Assembly (NCBI GenBank): GCA_013360915.1
Contig: JABWAT010000004.1
Span: forward strand, 102,924-166,923
Origin: Bacteroidota bacterium
Lineage (GTDB): Bacteria; Bacteroidota; JABWAT01
Direction of reading: 5' to 3'
DNA: 64,000 nt
Both the position numbers and the translations under genes were made by a program. Shown here piece after piece: positions 36,767 through 44,697 of the stretch; positions within the stretch are counted from its first letter, which is position 1, and every line of letters starts with the position of its first letter. Below the pieces are notes generated by a model, which saw nothing but the letters and a program-made list of their open reading frames with translations, made no database searches and was not told the DNA's origin.

Positions 36767-38662
36767 ATGAAACCTTATCACAACCTTCGTGACTACCTCG
36801 CTGCCCTGAAACAACGCGGGGAATTGGTCATTATTGACCGGCCGGTGAGTACCCGGTTAGAGATTACTGAAATCGCCGACCGGACGTTTAAGAAAACGAG
36901 ACGGTCCCCGGCCCTTCTGTTTACCAACGTAACAGATCATACCATGCCGGTGGCGATCAACCTTTTCGGAACTGAAGAGCGGACCGCCATGGCATTGGGC
37001 GTTCAATCATTGGATGACATCGGGGGACGGATTGCCGACCTCACCCGTCCGGATCCTCCGAAGACCCTGATGGCCAAAATCAAAAAGGGACTTCAGTTTG
37101 CCTCTGTGCTGAAAAACAAGCCCAGGTTGGTTAAAGAGGCACCCGTTCAGGAAGTGGTGCTCACCGGTGAAGCCGTCAACCTTCACCGTCTGCCGGTTCT
37201 GACCTGCTGGCCCGATGATGGAGGCCCCTTTATTACTCTGACTGCGGTGGTTTCAAAGGACCCGGATTCGGGCCTGCGAAACATTGGTATGTACCGGGTC
37301 CAGGTGTTTGATGAAAAGACAGCCGGTCTTCACTGGCAAAGGCATAAAGGCGGAGCCGCCCACCATGAAAAGTACCGGAAGTCCGGCGGAAAGATGGAAG
37401 TGGCTGTCGTGCTTGGGGGCGATCCGGCTACTATATACAGTGCATCGGCTCCCCTTCCTCCTGTGGTGGACGAATGGTTTTTCAGTGGTTTTCTGAGGAA
37501 AAAACCAGTGGATCTGGTAAAATGCAAAACGGTGGATCTTGAAGTACCCGCTCAGGCAGAAATCGTTCTGGAAGGATATGTCGACCTGAATGAGCCACTC
37601 CGGATTGAAGGTCCCTTTGGTGATCATACCGGTTATTACTCGCTGGCCGATTATTACCCGGCCTTTCATGTTACTGCAATTACCATGAGGAAGGATGCCA
37701 TCTATCCCACCACCATTGTCGGGGTTCCGCCAGTCGAGGATGAATTTCTGGGAAAAATCACCGAACGGGCTTTTCTGCCCCTCATGCAGGTGGTGCTGCC
37801 CGAAGTCAGAGATTATCATCTGCCAACCGAGGGTGTCTTTCATAATCTGGTGTTCATCTCTGCCAGGAAATCCTACCCGGCCCATGCCTGGAAAATCCTC
37901 CATGGCGCCAACGGACTTGGACTGATGATGCTGTCGAAAGTGATGATTGTGGTGGATGAGCAGGAGCCGGTGACCGATCCTGCCCATTGCTGGAAACTGG
38001 TTATGAAACATGTTCACTTTAAGCTGGATGTGGCACTCAGTCGTGGTCCGATTGATGCGCTTGATCACGCTTCACAATATTTTACCTACGCCGGAAAGTT
38101 ACTCATCGATGCCACCCGCAAATGGGATGGCGAGGGCCGGAGTCTTTCCCGGGAACCCGAGGTGGCTGTTTCGGCAAGTCAGATTGAAGAGATAACCAGC
38201 CGTCTGCTGGCCATTCCGGGGGTTAAACAGATTCACTGGCCCTATCTGGTAGCCGGTCAGTCAGGCTCGGGCTCTCCGCTTTTTATTAAAATTGAGAAGT
38301 CAGTAGCCGGGGAAGGGCATCGGGTATTGGAGGCCGCCTTGTCGCTGAATAATGCCTGCGGATTAAACCGGTTTGTGGTTGTGGTGGATGACGTTGATGA
38401 TGTGACCAATCCGTACGACTGCTGGTGGATTGCCCTGAATAATCTGGATCCGCTCCGTGATGTGGTGTTCAAAGATTTTCCGCTGCCTTCCCCGGGTTAC
38501 CGGGTTCCTGGCTACTACCCTTCCGATGCCAGAATGGGTTGGGACAGCACCACCAAATGGCCTTCTGAGGGATTTACCCGTGAATGGCCGTGGAAGGTTA
38601 AAATGGACGACTCTGTGGTGAAAAAAGTGGATGAATGGTGGCCTTCGCTGGGAATAGACTGA
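36767..38662 (+). CDS. UbiD-family decarboxylase (menaquinone-type)
   Basis: 631 aa from the ATG at 36767, longer than E. coli UbiD (about 490) and like the long menaquinone-pathway type found in Bacteroidota. Visible blocks are YLAALKQRGELVII, ALLFTNV, PVLTCWPDDGGPFITL, GMYRVQVFDEKTAGLHWQRH (prenyl-FMN binding region), VVLGGDPATIYSASAPLP, EIVLEGYVDL and EGPFGDHTGYYS (the catalytic E-G-P-F-G-D-H stretch). It uses prenylated FMN, so it depends on a UbiX enzyme not in this window. Likely step: decarboxylation in quinone synthesis, inferred from family and length. Confidence 0.85.
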   Translation: MKPYHNLRDYLAALKQRGELVIIDRPVSTRLEITEIADRTFKKTRRSPALLFTNVTDHTMPVAINLFGTEERTAMALGVQSLDDIGGRIADLTRPDPPKTLMAKIKKGLQFASVLKNKPRLVKEAPVQEVVLTGEAVNLHRLPVLTCWPDDGGPFITLTAVVSKDPDSGLRNIGMYRVQVFDEKTAGLHWQRHKGGAAHHEKYRKSGGKMEVAVVLGGDPATIYSASAPLPPVVDEWFFSGFLRKKPVDLVKCKTVDLEVPAQAEIVLEGYVDLNEPLRIEGPFGDHTGYYSLADYYPAFHVTAITMRKDAIYPTTIVGVPPVEDEFLGKITERAFLPLMQVVLPEVRDYHLPTEGVFHNLVFISARKSYPAHAWKILHGANGLGLMMLSKVMIVVDEQEPVTDPAHCWKLVMKHVHFKLDVALSRGPIDALDHASQYFTYAGKLLIDATRKWDGEGRSLSREPEVAVSASQIEEITSRLLAIPGVKQIHWPYLVAGQSGSGSPLFIKIEKSVAGEGHRVLEAALSLNNACGLNRFVVVVDDVDDVTNPYDCWWIALNNLDPLRDVVFKDFPLPSPGYRVPGYYPSDARMGWDSTTKWPSEGFTREWPWKVKMDDSVVKKVDEWWPSLGID

Positions 38663-38682
38663 TCAGGTGCCAATCATCTCAT

Positions 38683-38713
38683 CTGACATTTCATCAACGG
38701 TCATGTATTTTTA
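38683..38713 (+). promoter_or_regulatory. Candidate promoter immediately upstream of the LptE-like gene
   Basis: CTGACA (38683-38688) and TATTTTTA (38706-38713) are 17 nt apart. The ATG is at 38718, only 4 nt beyond the box, so transcription could start at or near the start codon. Confidence 0.35.
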
Positions 38714-38717
38714 AGCC

Positions 38718-39215
38718 ATGATCAAGCAGATTATTTCCTTCCTTTGCCTCCTGCCTTTGGTGTCGGCATGTGGAGTTTACAGTTTTACCGGTGCTTCCAT
38801 TCCCCCTCATCTGAAAAGGATTGACATTCCGGTCTTTCAGGACAAAAGCAATTCGGGAATTCTGTCACTGAAAGAAACGATCACCGATGAGGTGACCAAC
38901 CGGATTATCACTCAATCTTCTCTGGAGCTGGCTTCAGGTACTGGCGCTGATTGCCGCCTCTCGGCCAGCATCGTCAGTTATTCAAACCAGCCTTATGTGA
39001 TAACACAGGGCGTGGCCTCTGCCACCAACCGGATCAGCATCCGCATACAGGTCACCTACCAGGATCTGGTGAAAAGGGAAACCATCTGGGAACAATCCTT
39101 CGATAGCTGGGAAGACTATTCAGTGGGAAACCGGTCTGCCGAAGAGGAGGCGTTGAAAAATGCGATCACCAAATTGTCTGATGATATATTTTCGAAGGTG
39201 GTATCTAACTGGTGA
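38718..39215 (+). CDS. lptE: LptE-like lipopolysaccharide-assembly lipoprotein
   Basis: 165 aa. The signal peptide ends in the lipobox LVSAC, with Cys18 lipidated. The mature start CGVYSFTGASIPPHLKRIDIPVF is the typical LptE-type opening (GxYSFxG...IxVPxF). The mixed alpha/beta body includes GADCRLSASIVSYSNQPY and RISIRIQVTYQDL. LptE plugs the LptD barrel that inserts LPS into the outer membrane; lptD is not in the window. Family assignment rests on the opening motif and size. Confidence 0.8.
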   Translation: MIKQIISFLCLLPLVSACGVYSFTGASIPPHLKRIDIPVFQDKSNSGILSLKETITDEVTNRIITQSSLELASGTGADCRLSASIVSYSNQPYVITQGVASATNRISIRIQVTYQDLVKRETIWEQSFDSWEDYSVGNRSAEEEALKNAITKLSDDIFSKVVSNW

Positions 39216-39302
39216 CAGGACAGTTACGGTCCGGAATGATTTGAGCAACACGGCAGAATGGCTATATTGAACCTCTGAATGGGGTAAAGGAAACCAACAG
39301 GT

Positions 39303-39998
39303 ATGACTGCAGATCAGGTCCAAACAAAAATTGGTCAGCTTGAACTGGCTATTAAATCGGAAAAGTACGACGAAGCCGAATCCATTATGAAGGAGTTCAT
39401 GACGGATTTTCCTGACTACCACACCCCGCTGATTCTGTATATCAATCTTCATCCATATATCGATGTGAGCAATCCCTTGTATGCTCAGATTCTGGACCTG
39501 ACCCGTCAATATCAGCAATTCCAGGATTTTCCGGCCGATCTGGTGCCGGCCTGGTATAAAAAAATCAGCACAAAAAACCTGAAACTGGCCTCAGATGAAG
39601 AGACTGCAGTCGCGGTGGAATCCTCTGAGACGGGAGAATCGGTGGATCTGGGTGATCAGGCCGATGTCATTGATCAGATGTTTCCTGAAACGGCTCCTTT
39701 CGAAGAAGAAGCCGAACCCGAAATACATCTGGTTGATCCCCATTCACTGGTCGAGGATGATGAAATCAGCGACGTGATTGAAGAGGAAGCCCCGGCAGCA
39801 GCCGCGGAGGAACATCCCCATGATCCCGATGATGAAATCATGATTGCATCGGAAACGATGGCTGAGATTTTTGCCCAGCAGGGCAAGTTTTCCAAGGCGA
39901 TCAGGGTCTACGAAATGCTGATTCAGGAGGAGCCCGAGCTGGCGGATGAGTTCAATCAGCGGATTGGCCAGCTCAAGTCGCTTCAGGCTGCAAAATGA
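39303..39998 (+). CDS. Acidic protein with terminal TPR-like repeats
   Basis: 231 aa, cytoplasmic (no signal). Residues 1-60 contain a TPR-like pair (KIGQLELAIKSEKYDEAESIM). The middle (about 95-185) is strongly acidic with EEEAEPEIH and IEEEAPAAAAEEHPHD runs and is probably disordered. The end is a clear TPR (MAEIFAQQGKFSKAIRVYEML). AAAGGAAA precedes the start. Its stop overlaps the start of the asparaginase gene (ATGA). Likely a protein-interaction adaptor; partner unknown. Confidence 0.65.
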   Translation: MTADQVQTKIGQLELAIKSEKYDEAESIMKEFMTDFPDYHTPLILYINLHPYIDVSNPLYAQILDLTRQYQQFQDFPADLVPAWYKKISTKNLKLASDEETAVAVESSETGESVDLGDQADVIDQMFPETAPFEEEAEPEIHLVDPHSLVEDDEISDVIEEEAPAAAAEEHPHDPDDEIMIASETMAEIFAQQGKFSKAIRVYEMLIQEEPELADEFNQRIGQLKSLQAAK

Positions 39999-40993
39999 CC
40001 CTCTGGCTGGCCAGAGTACTGTTCTTTACAGGAATTCTGGCGCTACCGGTCACCGGACGTACTCAGTCGGGATGGTCCATTGCCATTCACGGCGGAGCCG
40101 GCACCATACCTCTCACAACCCCCGATTCGGTTTCCCAACAGTACTATCAATCCTTGTTCCGGGCTCTTGAAACCGGCAGAGCGCTGCTCCAGAAAGGCTT
40201 ACCGGCCATTGAAGTGGCCGAAGCAGTGGTGATGGTGATGGAAGATGATCCGCTGTTTAATGCCGGACGCGGATCGGTCTTTACCTCGGCAGGGACACAT
40301 GAACTGGATGCAGCCATCATGGACGGCCGTACGCTGGCCTGTGGAAGTGTGGCCGGTGTTACAACCATCCGGAATCCCATCCGACTGGCCCGTTATGTCA
40401 TGGAGAAAACCCCGCATGTGTTTTTTGCCGGCAACGGTTTAAAGGCTCTTGCCGATTCATCCGGATTGGAGCAGGTTGCTCCTTCCTGGTTCGATACCCC
40501 ACGGCGTCTGAAACAATATCTCTCCTGGAAAGATCTGCAGAAAGGAACGGTTGGTTGTGTGGTCCGCGATCAGAAGAGAAACCTCGCTGCTGCCACTTCA
40601 ACGGGAGGAACCACCGGAAAGCGCCCCGGGCGGGTGGGTGATGTGCCTGTAATCGGAGCTGGTACGTTCGCTGATAATCGGACAGCGGCCATTTCCTGTA
40701 CGGGCCTGGGAGAACAATTTATCCGTCATACAGTGGCCCGCTCGGTGACAGCCCGGATGGAATGGGGGGGCCAGTCCCTGCAATCGGCCGCCGATTCGGT
40801 GGTATTCGGGGTTCTGAATCCGGGTGATGGCGGATTGGTGGCGGTATCAAGGGAAGGTACTATCGTTTTCAGTTTTAATTCGACCGGCATGTTCAGGGGA
40901 GCCGCCACATCGGAAGGCCGATTCGAAGCCGGCATCTGGAAAGAAATGATTTCACCGGCTGACAGGCCGGCTCATCAAAAGGAAAAGCAATGA
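39995..40993 (+). CDS. Isoaspartyl peptidase / L-asparaginase (Ntn-hydrolase, plant type)
   Basis: 332 aa. The signal peptide (residues 1-24, ending GRTQS) makes it a periplasmic form. Motifs are SIAIHGGAGTIP, FNAGRGSVFTSAGTHELDAAIMDG and the autocleavage site preceding the nucleophile Thr in KGTVGCVVRD, then GKRPGRVGDVPVIGAGTFAD. The precursor cleaves itself into alpha and beta subunits at Gly-Thr. It hydrolyses beta-aspartyl dipeptides and asparagine. Overlaps at both ends (ATGA) couple it to the neighbours. Confidence 0.9.
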   Translation: MTLWLARVLFFTGILALPVTGRTQSGWSIAIHGGAGTIPLTTPDSVSQQYYQSLFRALETGRALLQKGLPAIEVAEAVVMVMEDDPLFNAGRGSVFTSAGTHELDAAIMDGRTLACGSVAGVTTIRNPIRLARYVMEKTPHVFFAGNGLKALADSSGLEQVAPSWFDTPRRLKQYLSWKDLQKGTVGCVVRDQKRNLAAATSTGGTTGKRPGRVGDVPVIGAGTFADNRTAAISCTGLGEQFIRHTVARSVTARMEWGGQSLQSAADSVVFGVLNPGDGGLVAVSREGTIVFSFNSTGMFRGAATSEGRFEAGIWKEMISPADRPAHQKEKQ

Positions 40994-41478
40994 AACGGGT
41001 TTTATTCGTCTGCCTCGGAAACATCTGCCGGTCACCGGTTGCCGAGGGCATTTTTATGCATAAGGTGCGGGAACGGGGGCTGGAGTCCCGGTTAACCGGA
41101 GACAGTGCCGGGACAGCAGGTTATCATATCGGGGAACCACCCCATACCACCTCCTCTTCTGTTGCTCGCGAATACGGTGTGGCGCTGAATCATCGGGCCC
41201 GTCAGTTTCAGCAGGCTGATTTTGAACGGTTTGATCACATACTATGCATGGACCGGTCGAATTATGAAACCGTCCGCCGGCTGGCCGGAACCACCCACCT
41301 GCAGTCAAAGGTCGGAATGATCGGTCAGTTTCTGTCTGGTCCGGTTCCCGCTCCTGTGGAAGGTGCTCCGGAAATCCCCGATCCGTACTACGGACCGGTG
41401 GCCGGCTTTCATGACGTTCACCAACTGCTTGATACAGCCACCTCGAATCTGATCACCCATCTTACCTCTGCTTCCTGA
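40990..41478 (+). CDS. Low-molecular-weight protein-tyrosine phosphatase
   Basis: 162 aa, normal length. The P-loop is VCLGNICRSPVAEG (Cys8 nucleophile, Arg14) at the N-terminus, and the general-acid Asp is in EIPDPYYGP. Other family residues are DSAGTAGYHIGEPPH and ILCMDRSNYETV. It dephosphorylates phosphotyrosine; in bacteria relatives often sit next to tyrosine kinases for capsule export, but none is present here. Last gene of the coupled run from 39303; a terminator follows at 41501. Confidence 0.93.
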   Translation: MKRVLFVCLGNICRSPVAEGIFMHKVRERGLESRLTGDSAGTAGYHIGEPPHTTSSSVAREYGVALNHRARQFQQADFERFDHILCMDRSNYETVRRLAGTTHLQSKVGMIGQFLSGPVPAPVEGAPEIPDPYYGPVAGFHDVHQLLDTATSNLITHLTSAS

Positions 41479-41500
41479 TTAGATTGGTTTAATGATTGAT

Positions 41501-41540
41501 AATCCCGACTATTTATTGTAAAAAGTCGGGATTGTTTTAT
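41501..41540 (+). terminator. Terminator after the phosphatase gene
   Basis: Stem AATCCCGACT (41501-41510) with AGTCGGGATT (41524-41533), then a T-rich tail. The left arm plus ATT (13 nt, AATCCCGACTATT) is exactly complementary to 41628-41640 just before the tetR start. Confidence 0.85.
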
Positions 41541-41603
41541 TTCTTTTTCTCATTTCACCTGCTAAAACCCCTTCCATTCGAAACTTTTTAAGTCAATCTG
41601 GCG

Positions 41604-41640
41604 TACTATTGTCGACTTTAACAGGATAATAGTCGGGATT
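41604..41640 (+). promoter_or_regulatory. Candidate promoter/operator of the tetR-efflux operon
   Basis: TACTATTG (41604-41611) resembles the TAnnTTTG box. ACTATT (41605-41610) and AATAGT (41628-41633) form an inverted repeat with a 17-nt spacer, a reasonable TetR-family operator placed over the promoter. The last 13 bases repeat the terminator arm in inverted orientation. Confidence 0.4.
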
Positions 41641-41641
41641 A

Positions 41642-42253
41642 ATGGAAGACAAACGCACCGCAATCGTTCAGCAAGCGCTCAATCAGTTTATGGAAAACGG
41701 GTTATCGGCGACCTCGATGGAGGACGTGGCCCGGGCTATGAATCTTGGAAAAGCCACCATTTACCATTATTTCGACAGCAAGGACACTTTGTTCTGGGCT
41801 GCAGTGGATCTGGAAGTTTCCCAGATGGAGGAAGCTTTTCTGCAGGAATTGAAAAAAGAAAGGTCGGGTCGGGACAAGCTCTTCCGGTATCTGGACCTGC
41901 TCTTTACCAGAATTGAAGAGCGGTATGATGTAGCTGAGAAGCGGCTGAACTTCTGGCGCGAACTGGGTCCGAAGTACTTTGATGTGATTCAGCGGTTTTC
42001 GCGCAAGGAAGCCGAAATTCTTTCCGGCATTTTCATTTCCGGAATGGCAACCGGAGAGTTCCGGCAGACCGATCCGCTTAAACTGGCCACCATGGTCACT
42101 TCTCATTTGTGGGGATTGCATTTCTCGGTCCTTCACGGCAATTGCTTTGATGGATTTACGCATCCCGAAACACCTGCACTTCGCGAAAAAGCCCGTTTCT
42201 TTATCAATACAATTATCTATGGAATCAATCAGTCACGATCAATTACGGAGTAA
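41642..42253 (+). CDS. TetR/AcrR-family transcriptional regulator
   Basis: 203 aa. The N-terminal HTH is clear: QALNQFMENGLSATSMEDVA followed by RAMNLGKATIYHYFDSKDTLF. The C-terminal ligand domain is variable (RDKLFRYLDLLFTRIEERYD). It is the first gene of a four-gene efflux operon, so it is probably the local repressor that responds to a pump substrate. The ATG directly follows the AATAGTCGGGATT element, with GGGA as the only ribosome-binding-like bases. Confidence 0.93.
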   Translation: MEDKRTAIVQQALNQFMENGLSATSMEDVARAMNLGKATIYHYFDSKDTLFWAAVDLEVSQMEEAFLQELKKERSGRDKLFRYLDLLFTRIEERYDVAEKRLNFWRELGPKYFDVIQRFSRKEAEILSGIFISGMATGEFRQTDPLKLATMVTSHLWGLHFSVLHGNCFDGFTHPETPALREKARFFINTIIYGINQSRSITE

Positions 42254-42260
42254 AGCACCT

Positions 42261-43595
42261 ATGAACCGATATCTGACAGGGACCGCCGTTCTTTTGACGG
42301 CCGTACTGTTATCGGCCCGGCCGGCCATGAGTCAACCGGTCAGACAACTTACCCTCCAGGAAGCCATTGCTCTGGCACTGGAAAAGAATCCAACCTTCCA
42401 GATCGCCAAAGCCGACGTGGAAAAGTCGGAAAGCCAGATCAGGGAAGCCTATGGTCTGGCCATGCCAACCATTGAAGGGTCCTTACAGTATACCCGCAAT
42501 CTGAAAAAACCGGTGTTTTTTCTGCCCGACTTTAACAATCCAAACTCGGGTAAGGTGACTCCGATCGAAATCGGATCCAATAACTCTTACACAGCCAGTC
42601 TGAGTCTGACGCAGGCTTTGTTTTCAAAAACCGTCGGAACTGCTCTGGAAGTGGCCGAGGTGTATCAGGATTATACAACCGAGGGAGTCTCTGCCTCTAG
42701 GTCTCAGACCATACTGGATGTTAAAAAGGCCTATTACGGATTGTTGCTGGCCCGTCGCATGCAAACCGTTATCGGGAAAGTGTATCAGTTGACAGAGGCC
42801 AATTACCAGAATGTAAAAGCCATGTATGAACAGGGACTGGCCAGTGAATTCGACCAGTTGCGCATGTCGGTTCAGCTGGCAAACATGAAACCATCGGTGG
42901 TTCAGGCAGAAAACGGCGTCCGTCTGGCCGAACTGAACCTGAAAAACACCATTGGCATACAGGAAACGCCGGTTCCGGCGGATGACTTCGATTTTGCGGT
43001 TCTGCCCGATGATCAGATTCAGCGTGGTGAGGATGCTGCCATTCAACTGAATCCCACCATCCGCCAATTGCAATTTCAGAAAACGCTTCTCGAGAAAAAC
43101 AAAGAAATCAAGGAAGCTGGTTACTGGCCCAGTTTATACGGATTCGGAACCTGGCAAACGCAGACCCAATCGGAGGACTTCAAATTCGGTTCCTATACAT
43201 GGGTCGAATCTGCTTATATCGGACTGAACTTGTCCATTCCCATTTTCAGCGGATTCCAGACCACGGCCCAGGTTGAACAGGCCGATCTGGAAGTGAGGAA
43301 AATGGATCTCACCATTTCACAGGTTCAGAAAACGATCACTCTGGGTGTCAGGAATGCTGCTTTGAAAATGTCCGAAGCCCGTGAACGGGTCGAGGCACAG
43401 CAGGCAGCCATTGGTCAGGCAGAGAAGGCCTTGTCCATTGCAGAAATCCGGTTCAAGTCTGGAGTGGGTATGCAGCTGGAGGTTCTCGATGCTCAGGTGG
43501 CCCTCAGTCAGACGCTGACCAACCATGCTCAGGCCGTTTATGATTATCTCGTGGCCCGTGCCGACTGGGAACAATTGGTCGGTACCGGAAAGTAA
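42261..43595 (+). CDS. TolC-family outer-membrane efflux channel
   Basis: 444 aa from the ATG at 42261 with GGAG upstream; an earlier in-frame reading from 42147 lies inside tetR. The signal peptide is residues 1-25 (ends AMSQ). Two repeats of the OEP fold are seen: LTLQEAIALALEKNPTFQIA near the start and long coiled-coil stretches with alternating Ala/Glu (LNLKNTIGIQE, AEIRFKSGVGMQLEVLDAQV). Trimers form the outer-membrane exit duct of the RND pump encoded downstream. Confidence 0.92.
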   Translation: MNRYLTGTAVLLTAVLLSARPAMSQPVRQLTLQEAIALALEKNPTFQIAKADVEKSESQIREAYGLAMPTIEGSLQYTRNLKKPVFFLPDFNNPNSGKVTPIEIGSNNSYTASLSLTQALFSKTVGTALEVAEVYQDYTTEGVSASRSQTILDVKKAYYGLLLARRMQTVIGKVYQLTEANYQNVKAMYEQGLASEFDQLRMSVQLANMKPSVVQAENGVRLAELNLKNTIGIQETPVPADDFDFAVLPDDQIQRGEDAAIQLNPTIRQLQFQKTLLEKNKEIKEAGYWPSLYGFGTWQTQTQSEDFKFGSYTWVESAYIGLNLSIPIFSGFQTTAQVEQADLEVRKMDLTISQVQKTITLGVRNAALKMSEARERVEAQQAAIGQAEKALSIAEIRFKSGVGMQLEVLDAQVALSQTLTNHAQAVYDYLVARADWEQLVGTGK

Positions 43596-43634
43596 TCCTT
43601 TATCATCAAATAGTATATATAGAAAGAAATCTCC

Positions 43635-44672
43635 ATGAAACTCTATGTTGTCAGTCTTCTTCTGCTGGTTACGACCAGTCTTTTCCTGAGTGGCTGCACT
43701 CAAACAGAAAGCGATGCCATCGTTCCTGAAAAAAACAATGAATTGCTGGTCGATGTAGCAAGGCCTGCGGTTGGTTCCCTCATTCAGGAGCTCAATTATT
43801 CAGGAACGGTTTCCGGTTCTGAGGAAACGGTGGTCCGGGCGCGCGTATCCGAGACGGTTCTGGCCATTCCTGTATCCATCGGACAGCAGGTTGAAAAGGG
43901 GGCCGTCCTTGTCAACTTCGATGTCAGTACCGGTTCGGTACAGTATGATCAGGCCAAATCAGGCTATGATCTGGCAGTAAAAACCTACGAGCGGTACAAC
44001 AACCTGCTCAAAGCGGGTGCCATTTCGCAGCAGATGCTCGATGAAATCAAAGTGAATCTGGATGTGGCCGAGGCCAACCTGCGAAGCGTGAAAAACCTGG
44101 TGATGCTCGAATCTCCCATTTCCGGAACCATCACCGCCATTCATGTCAATGAAGGTGACTTTGTAACAGCCGGTTCTGCGGTGGTAACCGTGTCGAAATT
44201 GTCTTCGCTGAAAACCAGCATTGCCCTCAGTTCTGCCGATCTGCAAAAGTTGAAGGTTGGGACCCAGGTAAAAGTAAAGCTGACCGATGACCCGTCCGTC
44301 CTCTCGGAAGGAACCATTTATGAAATCGCCAAAGCTGCCGACCCGGCCACCCGGACTTTTGAAGCAAAAATCCGCTTGTCCTCTCAATCCGGTTTTCGTT
44401 CCGGGCAGTTTGTGGGAGTAACCATCTATATCAGCAACGGAGAGAAAACCCTGCTTTTGCCTGTCAACAGTCTGACAACCAAATTGGGCAAACAGGCCGT
44501 TCTGGTGGTTAATCCGGATAGTTCCCTGTCGGCTGTTCAGATAACCACCGGTTACCGGACCACCGAAACCGTATCGGTCCTTTCAGGTCTGTCACCAGAC
44601 CAGAAGGTGGTCATCTCGGGTACACTTCTGCTCAAAGAAGGTGATAAAATCATTCCGCGGGAAGCGAAATAA
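43635..44672 (+). CDS. RND efflux periplasmic adaptor (membrane fusion lipoprotein)
   Basis: 345 aa. The signal peptide ends in lipobox LSGC (Cys at about residue 21). The lipoyl-type domain is split around a short alpha-hairpin: SGTVSGSEETVVRARVSETV, ISQQMLDEIKVNLDVAEANL and LVMLESPISGTITAIHVNEG. A beta-barrel domain follows (KVKLTDDPSVLSEGTIYEIA). It links the TolC-type channel to the inner-membrane pump. Confidence 0.92.
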   Translation: MKLYVVSLLLLVTTSLFLSGCTQTESDAIVPEKNNELLVDVARPAVGSLIQELNYSGTVSGSEETVVRARVSETVLAIPVSIGQQVEKGAVLVNFDVSTGSVQYDQAKSGYDLAVKTYERYNNLLKAGAISQQMLDEIKVNLDVAEANLRSVKNLVMLESPISGTITAIHVNEGDFVTAGSAVVTVSKLSSLKTSIALSSADLQKLKVGTQVKVKLTDDPSVLSEGTIYEIAKAADPATRTFEAKIRLSSQSGFRSGQFVGVTIYISNGEKTLLLPVNSLTTKLGKQAVLVVNPDSSLSAVQITTGYRTTETVSVLSGLSPDQKVVISGTLLLKEGDKIIPREAK

Positions 44673-44697
44673 AACGGTCTGAAAGAAAGAAAAGACG

